This document shows, piece by piece, positions 36,850-45,448 of a DNA stretch of 64,000 bases. The translations under genes and the position numbers were made by a program. Origin of the DNA: Gammaproteobacteria bacterium (lineage in GTDB: Bacteria > Pseudomonadota > Gammaproteobacteria > Pseudomonadales > Azotimanducaceae_A); NCBI GenBank assembly GCA_012960755.1, contig DUAT01000057.1, forward strand, positions 415,909 to 479,908. The letters run 5' to 3'. Position 1 is the first letter of the stretch; each line of letters opens with the position of its first letter. The notes under the pieces were generated by a model. The model searched no databases, was not told the DNA's origin, and saw nothing but the letters and a program-made list of their open reading frames with translations.

Positions 36850-37518
36850 TCAGGGGCTCACCAAATTCAAACTGATCGCCGCGATAGTTGCCTCTGCACG
36901 ATTGTGTACGTCAAGCTTTTCGTGAATTTTTTTAACATGCGCGCTAACGGTACCATCGGCAATTTCAAGCAAGGTAGTGACTTCGTTTACCCGACAACCC
37001 TTCGCGATCAGCTGCAATACCTCTGATTCTCTTTTGGTCAAAGACAGGGCAGGTTGCCTTATCGGTAAAGTTGTTTTTGACGGAGGCTGCTTGCGAAAAT
37101 GCGCGAGCATCGCCTGGGCGATAGTCGGTGACAAGGGTGGTTTCCCTGTGAGAATACCGCGAAGGAAACTGACGAGTTCCCCCTGTTGATGTCCTTTTAA
37201 CAGGTACCCACTGGCCCCGGATTGCAACGACTGAAACAGATGTTCATCGTCATCAAAAATGGTAGTGACAACAATAAACGTATTCTGGGTAGACGAGAGC
37301 GCCTTGATCAGGTCTATACCGCTGCCATCGGGCAAACCCAGATCAACCAGGGCTAAGTCAAACGACTGTTCCCGGATTCTGTCGAGCCCGTCGCTGAGAC
37401 TGGCGGCAGTTACGACGGTGGCAGAACCAAACACCAGGTTGACGACAGATTGCAGGGCAGTCGTGGTTTCGATATGGTCTTCGATGATAAGAATTGTGCT
37501 GGGTGAAGCTGTAGTCAT
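36850..37518 (-). CDS. NarL/FixJ family response regulator
   Basis: A 222-aa DNA-binding regulator. The receiver domain (about 8-125) has the acidic pair in IIEDH, the phosphoacceptor Asp59 (LALVDLGLPDG) and Lys108 (GYLLKGH). A LuxR-type helix-turn-helix covers about 158-218 (LTKRESEVLQLIAKG, then EIADGTVSAHVKKI). Its ATG lies 3 bases after the TAG that would end the full-length kinase frame, so kinase and regulator form a pair. It is on the same strand and upstream of the stator-helicase operon and could regulate it, but no site is demonstrated. Confidence 0.9.
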   Translation of the reverse strand: MTTASPSTILIIEDHIETTTALQSVVNLVFGSATVVTAASLSDGLDRIREQSFDLALVDLGLPDGSGIDLIKALSSTQNTFIVVTTIFDDDEHLFQSLQSGASGYLLKGHQQGELVSFLRGILTGKPPLSPTIAQAMLAHFRKQPPSKTTLPIRQPALSLTKRESEVLQLIAKGCRVNEVTTLLEIADGTVSAHVKKIHEKLDVHNRAEATIAAISLNLVSP

Positions 37519-37544
37519 CTGCTAATTGATCGGCAATTGGATGT

Positions 37545-38510
37545 TTAGTTCCGTGCCGGATTCGGAGGTCCATTGCACGATACCGCCCAGTTAATTCTTT
37601 CCTTAATATTTCTTAGGCCGTCTCCAGGGGAGATCAATTCCGCATTGAAGCCATTGCCATCATCCTTAATGGTGAGGTTCAGGCCACGGCCACCGTCAGA
37701 TATCAGGATTGACGTATCAACATGCGATGCTCCCGAATGACGAACGATATTGTTTAGTGCCTCCCTTACGACACTCAACAGGTTTTTATGAACTATGGGG
37801 TTGACCTTTTGCCGGTTGTCAATTTCGTTATGGGATGTGCACCTGATATCTGCTGACTGACAAAATTCTTCCACTGTTTTTTGAAGCTCTGTTGCGAAAT
37901 CAGTCACAGAAACCGATTGCAGTTGAACATCTTTTATCGAGTTTGCCAGCTCCCTCATCGCCTCTTCGGCAAGCACGTGGCTCGTTGCATCAGGTGCTGC
38001 GTGGATCATCTTCAATAGCTTATGCCCAACGTGATCATGTAAGTCTCTTCTAATGCGTTTACGTTCATCCATCCCACCGGCTGAATAAGACGCCTGGTAG
38101 TCCCAGAGTCTTTCAAAAACTTTCTCCAGCTCATTTACCAGTTGTGTATCACTGTCGGTGAAAGCTCTGCCGCCCATGTTGGGGTACTCCAGCTGGTAGG
38201 CATCCGCGAATCGATTGCTGGCTGTTACGAGAATATAGCCACCATCGATTGTGCGATTCTGTTCCGCAGTTTGACTGACCTTGTGCATCGAAACCGGCCT
38301 GAACAGCACCTGTAACATATTGTTCCAGGATTGTTGCGGGGAAACAGACCCTTCGACCGAATCGTTTAACAATGCCTTTAACGCATCGCTGAACAGGCTG
38401 TCTTGTTTCGCGGTATCGCGACTTAGCCACTGATACAGCCGCTGCCGCAGAGGGATGTAAATGATGAGTGCCAGTGAGAACAAAAAGAATAATTGCTCAC
38501 TAAAGCTCAA
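37545..38510 (-). CDS. NarX-type sensor histidine kinase with C-terminal frameshift
   Basis: A 321-aa open frame with one N-terminal membrane segment (about 7-20), then a HisKA_3 dimerisation domain with phospho-acceptor His158 (RRDLHDHVGHKLL) and a HATPase domain (VVREALNNIVRHSG, DDGNGFNAE, GDGLRNIKERI). The final part of the ATPase domain is lost. After ERIN the frame continues into 12 unrelated residues. Another frame encodes the expected ending LGGIVQWTSESGTELNIQLP and stops at 37522, directly before the regulator. The shift is near 37590. The start is a TTG without a clear ribosome binding site. It may be a real mutation or a sequencing error. Confidence 0.82.
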   Translation of the reverse strand: MSFSEQLFFLFSLALIIYIPLRQRLYQWLSRDTAKQDSLFSDALKALLNDSVEGSVSPQQSWNNMLQVLFRPVSMHKVSQTAEQNRTIDGGYILVTASNRFADAYQLEYPNMGGRAFTDSDTQLVNELEKVFERLWDYQASYSAGGMDERKRIRRDLHDHVGHKLLKMIHAAPDATSHVLAEEAMRELANSIKDVQLQSVSVTDFATELQKTVEEFCQSADIRCTSHNEIDNRQKVNPIVHKNLLSVVREALNNIVRHSGASHVDTSILISDGGRGLNLTIKDDGNGFNAELISPGDGLRNIKERINWAVSCNGPPNPARN

Positions 38511-39427
38511 ACTGAATGGATCAGGTTATCGACGGGACTGCTGATTGTAATAACAATTCATATTTCTTTCTCGCATCTCCAAAATTGATTAAGTCCTGGC
38601 CGAAAATCAAAATGACCAATGGCTACTCCTTGCCGAAACTCTATTGCCATGTCTCCATGCGGTATATACCCCTTATAGGGGATTGAATTGCTGGCTTGCA
38701 GCGAGGGAAAGGCTAAACCTGGCGACGTTTAAATTTTTCTGAATATTCTACAGAGCAGTAGTCGTAGGTTCTGGCGGCAATTCAACCGACCATTGATTCT
38801 TACATGCTGGCAGGTGATACCTGGGTTCGGTTTTATCGAATAAGAGTCAGCATGTTCCGATGATCTGCTAAAATACAGGGATGAAACGCGCATCATCATC
38901 TGAGCAAAGCTACTTTCACCGGATCGCATATCAGAACCGAATCTTCCTGTCGACAAACCACCGGAGTCATTGACAGAAATGTTTGAACGCCTCGAACGAC
39001 TAAGGCATCAAATCGGAGAACTCGCAGAATCCAGGCTGCCAAGCAAAGATGCTGGAGACCTCAGATCTCATCTAGACTACCTGAAACGGCTGCGAAGCGT
39101 TGGCGACTCCAACAGCACTTAATCAACTCGCCGGGATTCTAGAGGGTTTGTCGATCCAGTAGGCACTTATCGGTGCACTTGCGGCAAACCGCTACCGCTC
39201 GTCACCTCGAATGACCAATGCCATTGATCTGCTGCTAGTTGATACCGGCCCAGGATTAGACGAGTTAGAAAAAAACATGATGCGAGCTGGTTGGGCTGTT
39301 CATAGATCGAAGCCATTATTGATTCAATGATAACCTTTGATCAGGATTACATAGAGAATTAGGCGAACTTCTGGAGCTCTGGGAGCAATTCAAAACGTTA
39401 GCAGTATCTACCCAGATAACGGACAGA
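38511..39427. other. Long intergenic region with small decayed ORFs
   Basis: About 917 bases without a recognisable gene. Plus-strand fragments look protein-like but lie in three different frames. They are 38979-39122 (47 aa, MFERLERLRHQIGELAES), 39211-39330 (39 aa, MTNAIDLLLVDTGPGL) and about 39356 onward (ELGELLELWEQFKTLA). They may be remains of a broken gene or chance. No tRNA, terminator or insertion sequence was seen. It should also hold the promoter of the two-component pair. Confidence 0.45.
38669..38681. promoter_or_regulatory. Inverted repeat, possible NarL-type operator
   Basis: CCCCT-TAT-AGGGG, inside TACCCCTTATAGGGGAT, lies about 160 bases upstream of the kinase start. It resembles paired NarL heptamers (TACYYMT in inverted order), though the spacer is 3 instead of 2. 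An autoregulatory site for the adjacent NarL-type regulator is a guess. Confidence 0.25.
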
Positions 39428-41578
39428 TTACGCTGGCTGCAGGAAATAATCCGAAACCGGCAGAGAGCGAATTCTACGTCGGGTAATCCCGTAGATTGCA
39501 TTTATCACCGCAGGCGCGACGCAAGGCAAGCCGGGTTCGCCCAGGCCGCCCCAATTCTCTCCACCGGACAATAGCCAATGGGTTTCAATCACGGGTGTTT
39601 CGCTTAAAGACAGCACCCGGTAGGTATCGAAGTTGTCTTCAAGTACCCTGCCCTTTTCAATGGTGATTTTACCGAACAGCGCAGCCGACAGACCAAAAAT
39701 AATAGCGCTCTCAATCTGCATTTCTGCTGTCAGTGGATTGACCAGGTTACCGCAGTCAACTACAGACACCACCCGATGTACTTTTACCTTACCATCATCA
39801 GTGACGGAAACTTCTGCGACCTGGGCCACCGTGGTGCCGAAACTCTGGTGAATGGCAATCCCCTGGGCATGGCCACCTGGAACGCCTCTGCCCCATTGTG
39901 ACTTGTCTGCCACCTCTTGCAGAACAGCAATCAAGTCAGGTCGATGGGACAGGTACTTCTTACGAAACGCATAAGGATCCATATTCGCCTTCGCAGCCAT
40001 TTCGTCAACAAAACACTCCCGCGCAAACACATTCTGTGAGTTTCCCACTGAACGCCACCACCAGCTACTCATGTGAGTATTGCGAATGGTGTGAGTGATC
40101 TTTTTTGGACCCAGAGCGTAGGGTATATTAGCCAGGCCCTCGAGCGATGCTTTGTCGATTCCATTCTCCAGCGGAGCACCGATGTCTTTCAAAATGGAGT
40201 GAGCAACGCTGTGGTTGGTATAGGCCACCACATTTCTGTTCAAATCGAATCCAGCCTTGAAGCGCATCGAGGCCATGGGACGATACTGCCCTTGCCGAAT
40301 ATCATCCTCCCGGCTCCATATCATTTGCACCGGGGAATCTACTTCCCTCGCAATCTGCACGGCTTCACGAACAAAATCATCGTTGGCACGGCGCCCGAAG
40401 CCGCCGCCAAGGAAGCAGTTATGCACATAAACATTTTCTGCCGCTACACCGGATTCCTCAGCGGCGGCTTTCAGGGCTGACTCCGGGTCCTGCAGACCGG
40501 CCCATACATCGACGCGATCCGGCTTGACACTAACCGTACAATTAAGGGGCTCCATGCAAGCGTGGGCAAGGTACGGGACCAGGTAATCCGACTCAATTCT
40601 TTTGTCAGCAGCTTCCATCTCGGCGACAACTTCTCCCTCTTCTTCGACGATTGTACCTGCCTCATTCAATGCCGCGGAGTACTCTCGGCGGAATGTCTCG
40701 GAATAGGTTTTCCCTTCCGGCCCGATATCCCACTGCACGACCAGTTTTTCTGCTGCTGTTTTTGCCTGCCAGAACGATTTTGCAACGACTGCAATACCGG
40801 ATTTCATACGTACAGCCTGTAGCACGCCTGGCATATTTCGAATGGCGTTGTAACGAAAGCTTCTGACGGTACCACCCAACACCGGGCAGTGGACAACTGC
40901 GGCATAGACCATACCCTCAATCCGGATGTCCATCCCGAAGACGGCTGAACCATTCACCTTTGCAGGCGTGTCGACACGTGGAGTATCCACACCAATCAGG
41001 CTAAAGCTCTCGGATGTTTTTATTTTTACATTCGCCACAGAAACCAGCGCGGCCGCACCTGCTATTTCGCCATAGGTTACCTTCTGCCTGGACGGTTTGT
41101 GGTAAATACTGCCGTAATCGGCGTAACATTCCCCGGGTTCAACCTGCCACTTCTCGGCGGCTGCCTTGATCATTTTTTCCCGTGCCTGCGCACCAGCCTG
41201 TTGAAGATATGGCATGGAACTGCGAACCGCAGCACTACTACCAGTCAACATTCGCTTGTAAACGCGCCCCTCCGCAAGACTTCTATTGGCATCGGCATAC
41301 TCGACGCGTACGGTACGCCAATCTGCTTCCAATTCATCGGCAATGATCATCGGCAGGGAGGTAAAGACGCCTTGTCCCATCTCCGCCTGTGCGACGCGAA
41401 TGGTAATCGTATTATCAGACTCAATGATCAGCCAGGCGTTCAGTTCCGCGCCCTTGCTGGCATAAGGTTTAAAAGGTCTGGCTTTCGCTGGAACATGAAA
41501 TGAAATCATCATGCCTCCAGCCACTGTCAGTCCAGTCATAAGGCTGTTTCCCAGAAAATCCCGGCGTGTAAGTACCAT
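39428..41578 (-). CDS. iorB: Molybdopterin-binding subunit, isoquinoline 1-oxidoreductase beta-like
   Basis: A 716-aa protein of the xanthine oxidase family. The N-terminus TRRDFLGNSLMTGLTVAGG is a Tat-type signal, so the folded molybdoenzyme is exported to the periplasm. Family motifs include VAQAEMGQGVFTSLPMIIADE near 62-82, LTGSSAAVRSSMPYLQQAGA near 110-130, and HNCFLGGGFGRRANDDFV near 395-412. The IorB subfamily is told by the split domain order and the separate small 2Fe-2S subunit encoded just upstream. The start shares one base with that gene's stop. It probably oxidises an N-heterocycle or aldehyde; the substrate is unknown. Confidence 0.88.
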   Translation of the reverse strand: MVLTRRDFLGNSLMTGLTVAGGMMISFHVPAKARPFKPYASKGAELNAWLIIESDNTITIRVAQAEMGQGVFTSLPMIIADELEADWRTVRVEYADANRSLAEGRVYKRMLTGSSAAVRSSMPYLQQAGAQAREKMIKAAAEKWQVEPGECYADYGSIYHKPSRQKVTYGEIAGAAALVSVANVKIKTSESFSLIGVDTPRVDTPAKVNGSAVFGMDIRIEGMVYAAVVHCPVLGGTVRSFRYNAIRNMPGVLQAVRMKSGIAVVAKSFWQAKTAAEKLVVQWDIGPEGKTYSETFRREYSAALNEAGTIVEEEGEVVAEMEAADKRIESDYLVPYLAHACMEPLNCTVSVKPDRVDVWAGLQDPESALKAAAEESGVAAENVYVHNCFLGGGFGRRANDDFVREAVQIAREVDSPVQMIWSREDDIRQGQYRPMASMRFKAGFDLNRNVVAYTNHSVAHSILKDIGAPLENGIDKASLEGLANIPYALGPKKITHTIRNTHMSSWWWRSVGNSQNVFARECFVDEMAAKANMDPYAFRKKYLSHRPDLIAVLQEVADKSQWGRGVPGGHAQGIAIHQSFGTTVAQVAEVSVTDDGKVKVHRVVSVVDCGNLVNPLTAEMQIESAIIFGLSAALFGKITIEKGRVLEDNFDTYRVLSLSETPVIETHWLLSGGENWGGLGEPGLPCVAPAVINAIYGITRRRIRSLPVSDYFLQPA

Positions 41579-42033
41579 CAGGATTGCTGGTTGGCGGCAG
41601 CGTTGTGAATCGCCTTGCGAATTCGGGTATAGGTGCCACAGCGACAGATATTCGTCATGGCAGCATTAATGTCAGCATCTGTAGGGTTTGCTTTGCGGCG
41701 TAACAGCGCGACGGCAACCATAATTTGCCCTGACTGACAATAGCCACATTGCGGTACATCTTCTTCTATCCAGGCGAGTTGTACCGGGTTGCTGCTATTC
41801 TCAGACAAGCCTTCGATGGTAGTGATATCAAAATCCTTCACCTCGGAAACCGGGGTCATGCAACTGCGAACAGGCTGACCATTCATATGCACCGTGCAGG
41901 CACCACACTGGGCTATGCCGCAGCCGTACTTAGTGCCAGTCAGGTTAAGATTATCTCTGAGTACCCAGAGCAGGGGGGTATCAGGGTCCACATCCAATTC
42001 ATGTTGCTTACCGTTTACTACCAGCTTTAGCAT
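41578..42033 (-). CDS. iorA: 2Fe-2S subunit, isoquinoline 1-oxidoreductase alpha-like
   Basis: A 151-aa electron-transfer subunit of a xanthine-oxidase-type enzyme. A plant-type 2Fe-2S domain has its cysteines in [14 protein letters not shown] and the later VRSC. The C-terminal four-helix 2Fe-2S domain has CGYCQSGQ and ICRCGTY. AGGAG lies 5 nt before the ATG. The gene sits between the carboxylesterase gene (11 bases away) and the molybdopterin subunit (1-base overlap), so the three form an operon. There is no FAD subunit, so electrons probably go to a cytochrome. Confidence 0.9.
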   Translation of the reverse strand: MLKLVVNGKQHELDVDPDTPLLWVLRDNLNLTGTKYGCGIAQCGACTVHMNGQPVRSCMTPVSEVKDFDITTIEGLSENSSNPVQLAWIEEDVPQCGYCQSGQIMVAVALLRRKANPTDADINAAMTNICRCGTYTRIRKAIHNAAANQQS

Positions 42034-42044
42034 GAATACTCCTG

Positions 42045-43535
42045 TTACCGAATACCTTCCCAGGCTTCGCGCTTACCGGCATCAGGGTCAGCAACCTGTC
42101 CGGACTTTTCATCAAATCGCATGTTTATTCTATTTTTGAGGTCATACGGGGGCCAGCCCGGGTCACCGGACTGAATAAAGTCAATCCAGACCTGATGCAT
42201 CTCGCTGGCAACTGCCTGTGGAAGTTCTCCCGGTCCAAGAAAAACATCCACTCCCCCCTTATCCAGATTGTCAAAGACGAATGGAATTTCGAGGGAATGG
42301 GTTGATTTCAGGTGGGCGTGCCTGGATTCCCAGGCGAACAAGTACATCCACGTTCTTGAAACAGAGCTTGAATCAGCACTTGAACCATAGCTTAGTCTCG
42401 CTTCAGCCAGGCGTAGAGCCGGTATACGAAACACATGGTCTGTCGACAGATAGGTCGCAATTTCTGTTGGACTCGCATCCGGATAAGCTGCGCGGTAAGC
42501 ATCAACCAGCTTCTGGCCGCCGCCAAGTCGATCAGCCATTGACAGGAGTTTAGCCTCATCCACAGCTTCGGTTAAGAATAAAGTGCCTTCATCCTTGTTC
42601 GAGCCGATCAGCACATCAACCTCGCTTCCCATACCCTTCTTTATCGCCTCCAAAGGTGACTCGGGTAGCACTTCGTTACCTGTGCAAGGGTAAAATGGCG
42701 ACACCGCAACGCCCAATCGCGATGAACCCACGCCTCGAGCGACGTCCTGGTCTACTTTCGCCTGGGCCGCCAGAATATCATCTACCGAGGCGGCTAACAG
42801 TTCTTCCATGGTGGAAACCTGCATCACATCCATAAAAAAATCGGTCACCTTGTCGGCGGCATCTGCCGGTAAAGTGTGATGCGCAGCACCACTTTGAGGA
42901 ACCGCTCTTTTAAACAATCCCTGTGCCATGGGGGAGCCCAAAATAGTACCAACGCTAAACCCGCCTGCTGATTCCCCCGCAATCGTGATCTGCTCGGGGT
43001 CCCCGCCAAAGTTCACGATGTTCTCACTGACCCATTGCAATGCCTTGATCTGGTCGAGGGTTCCATTCACCCCGGAGGTGGCATATTCGGCACCGAAGCG
43101 GGACAGGTCTGTAAATCCCAGTGCACCCATACGGTAGTTAATACTCACCACAACGATATCACCGTTTTTTGCGAAGTTGGCACCGTTATACCAGGGGATT
43201 GCACCTTGACCTGTGCGGTAACCACCACCGTGAATCCAGAAGAAGACCGGCCGCTTTTTATCATCAATCATAGGCGTTGTGATATTGAGCGTTAAACAGT
43301 CTTCATTCCAGTTGACCGGGGCACTGTCGGTCATACCACCGGTAGGAATCTGCGGCGCAGCAGGAGAGAAGCGCGTGGTTTGCCTGACTTCTGACCAGCC
43401 ATCGTGGACCTGGGCTGCCTTAAACCTCAATTCTCCAACGGGTGGTTTGGCATAGGGAATACCGGCGAACAAAATCACATCTTCTTTCACACGCCCCTGC
43501 ACGGGACCATAGGATGTTTCTGCGATTGTACTCAA
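42045..43535 (-). CDS. Type B carboxylesterase
   Basis: A 496-aa alpha/beta hydrolase of the carboxylesterase/cholinesterase family. The oxyanion loop is HGGGY (102-106), the N-terminal EDCLTLNI motif is near 78-85, and the nucleophile is Ser189 in AGESAGGFS. The catalytic Glu probably lies in the [10 protein letters not shown] segment near 315 and the His in [18 protein letters not shown] near 425. The start is TTG 43535 with AGGAG 7 nt upstream. No signal peptide is seen. As first gene before IorAB it may release the alcohol or acid that the molybdoenzyme oxidises (inference). Confidence 0.88.
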   Translation of the reverse strand: MSTIAETSYGPVQGRVKEDVILFAGIPYAKPPVGELRFKAAQVHDGWSEVRQTTRFSPAAPQIPTGGMTDSAPVNWNEDCLTLNITTPMIDDKKRPVFFWIHGGGYRTGQGAIPWYNGANFAKNGDIVVVSINYRMGALGFTDLSRFGAEYATSGVNGTLDQIKALQWVSENIVNFGGDPEQITIAGESAGGFSVGTILGSPMAQGLFKRAVPQSGAAHHTLPADAADKVTDFFMDVMQVSTMEELLAASVDDILAAQAKVDQDVARGVGSSRLGVAVSPFYPCTGNEVLPESPLEAIKKGMGSEVDVLIGSNKDEGTLFLTEAVDEAKLLSMADRLGGGQKLVDAYRAAYPDASPTEIATYLSTDHVFRIPALRLAEARLSYGSSADSSSVSRTWMYLFAWESRHAHLKSTHSLEIPFVFDNLDKGGVDVFLGPGELPQAVASEMHQVWIDFIQSGDPGWPPYDLKNRINMRFDEKSGQVADPDAGKREAWEGIR

Positions 43536-43590
43536 GACTCAACTCCTGCAATTAGCGTTTTTTATGATCAACCTGATTTCTTTTCGTAAA

Positions 43591-44820
43591 CTAAACACGC
43601 TCAATGATGGTCGCTGTGCCCATACCGCCGCCGGTACACATTGCAATCAGTGCCGTGTTTTTGTCCTGCCGCTCCAGTTCATCGAGCACCGTCTGGATTA
43701 GCATGGGGCCAGTCGCTCCAATCGGGTGGCCGAGTGATATGGCACCACCACAAACGTTGATCTTGTCGTCCTCAACGCCCAGGTCCTTCTGGAATTTAAG
43801 CACCACAGCGGCAAAGGCCTCATTGACTTCAAACAGATCGATATCGTCTTTGGTCATACCTGCTTTCTTCAGGCAGATCTCTGCAGCCGGTCCCGGAGCC
43901 GTTAACATAATGACAGGCTCAGTTCCTGCGGTGGCAGTCATTCGAATCCTGGCTCTGGGTTTCAGGCCATTGGCTTTAGCATATTCCGGTGAAGCAAGCA
44001 GAATCGCGCTGGCTCCGTCGACAACACCAGATGAGTTACCGGCATGATGAATATGAGTGACACTATCTATCGCCGGATAAACGTCTTTGCATATTTCATC
44101 AAATGTTTTTACATGACCGTCATGCAAGGTCTTACCCATCTTCTCGAATGCGGGGTTCAGGCCGACCATACTCTCCATGGTGGTTCCGGGACGCGGGTGT
44201 TCATCTCTGTCCAGGGCCAGTTTGCCGTCCTCATGATAAATGGGCACGAGTGAATCATTAAATCGTCCATCCTCAATTGACTGCATGGTTCGATCCTGGC
44301 TGCGAACAGCATAGGAGTCCGCATCTTCCCGGCTAAAGCCCTCGATTGTCGCAATCAGGTCTGCGGATATCCCTTGTGGGATGAGGGGGTATTGCTCAAA
44401 CAGATGGGTGTTGTTTGCCGTAAAACCATCGGCATGCAACGGTGCCGGTCGGGACATGGATTCAACTCCACCGCCGATCACCAGATCCTGATGGCCTGCC
44501 ATAATACCCATGGCGGCGAAAGTAACTGCCTGTTGCCCCGAACCACAGAAGCGATGCAAGGTCACGCCGGGAGCTGTCGTTGGCCAGCCCGCATCAAGAA
44601 CAGACATCCTGGCAATATCATGGGCATGGTCACCGGTACCTGATCCGCAACCTGCAACCACGTCCTCAATATCCGCGGTATTGAACCCAACCTTGGCTTG
44701 CAAACCATTTAACACCTGCGCCAGAATCCGCTGCGGATGAATTTCACTCAGACTGCCAACACCCGGTTTTCCCCTGCCTCTGGGTGATCTAACACCGTCA
44801 ATAATCCATGCTTCGCCCAT
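43591..44820 (-). CDS. Acetyl-CoA C-acyltransferase (thiolase)
   Basis: A 409-aa thiolase for beta-oxidation or acetoacetyl-CoA metabolism. The acyl-enzyme Cys is Cys92 (LHRFCGSGQQAV), with downstream GGAISLGHPIGATG (catalytic His) and the final MCTGGGMG (second Cys). Length matches the family. It lies 55 bases upstream of the carboxylesterase start on the same strand; co-transcription is possible but not compelled. Confidence 0.92.
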   Translation of the reverse strand: MGEAWIIDGVRSPRGRGKPGVGSLSEIHPQRILAQVLNGLQAKVGFNTADIEDVVAGCGSGTGDHAHDIARMSVLDAGWPTTAPGVTLHRFCGSGQQAVTFAAMGIMAGHQDLVIGGGVESMSRPAPLHADGFTANNTHLFEQYPLIPQGISADLIATIEGFSREDADSYAVRSQDRTMQSIEDGRFNDSLVPIYHEDGKLALDRDEHPRPGTTMESMVGLNPAFEKMGKTLHDGHVKTFDEICKDVYPAIDSVTHIHHAGNSSGVVDGASAILLASPEYAKANGLKPRARIRMTATAGTEPVIMLTAPGPAAEICLKKAGMTKDDIDLFEVNEAFAAVVLKFQKDLGVEDDKINVCGGAISLGHPIGATGPMLIQTVLDELERQDKNTALIAMCTGGGMGTATIIERV

Positions 44821-44863
44821 AACTGTTGTCCCCTAATAATGATTAACGAGTAAGAAATTCGTT

Positions 44864-44887
44864 TGATTGTACTTCTGATTGTACTTC
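44864..44887. repeat. 12-bp tandem repeat, two copies
   Basis: TGATTGTACTTC occurs twice in direct succession and is followed by a partial third copy (TGATTC). It lies just upstream of the thiolase start and downstream of the DUF523 stop. It is a small simple duplication, possibly in the thiolase leader. Confidence 0.6.
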
Positions 44888-44914
44888 TGATTCCTACTGC
44901 TCCACAAATTCCAT

Positions 44915-45448
44915 TTATGAACGGTTCAGGTTGTATTGTTTCACTGCTTCAATGAAGTCCCGCCGCGCGCCCGGGTCCATCAAACCCAGTTCATCTGAAA
45001 CAGGTAGAGACGGTGATAACTTAACAATAGTCGCGGCAAAGATACCACTGCCTGGTTCCTTTTCCAGCGCAAACCCACCCGTCAGTTTATAGATGGGGGT
45101 GGTTTTCAATCCGCAACTTGGTGATCTCGATTTGAATACATAACCGGACAAATTATCAAATCTTTTGACAATTTCTGCACCATAGTTGAAGAGCCGCTCG
45201 GTGAAGTCCTTCTGGCCATCCTCCACCCCGACGGCACGAATTTGTCCGTCTTGACTCACCAGATGCATGGGTGGCCTCGGCACACCCAGGCCTATCGCAA
45301 CTTCAGGGCAGAGTGACACCAGATTTAATTCCTCCTCAAGACACTCGATGAGATCGGGCATAAAACTGTCCTGACCGTCGTAACGAACCCTTTCGCCCAG
45401 AAGACAACCTGATATTGCAACCGCAGGGAATTCAACGATCGTTTTCAT
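44915..45448 (-). CDS. DUF523 family protein
   Basis: A 177-aa cytosolic protein. DUF523 signatures are AISGCLLGERVRYDG near 12-26, LVSLCPEVAIGLGVPRPPMHL near 43-63, and GYVFKSRSPSCGL near 101-113. The three conserved cysteines suggest metal or Fe-S binding. It lacks the DUF1722 domain often fused to it. Its start overlaps the phosphatase gene by 17 bases, indicating translational coupling. Function unknown. Confidence 0.87.
   Translation of the reverse strand: MKTIVEFPAVAISGCLLGERVRYDGQDSFMPDLIECLEEELNLVSLCPEVAIGLGVPRPPMHLVSQDGQIRAVGVEDGQKDFTERLFNYGAEIVKRFDNLSGYVFKSRSPSCGLKTTPIYKLTGGFALEKEPGSGIFAATIVKLSPSLPVSDELGLMDPGARRDFIEAVKQYNLNRS

Noticed and set aside
38729..38956. 75-codon minus-strand ORF
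   Set aside because: Ser/Arg-rich composition without pattern, no ribosome binding site, overlapping the decayed plus-strand fragments.
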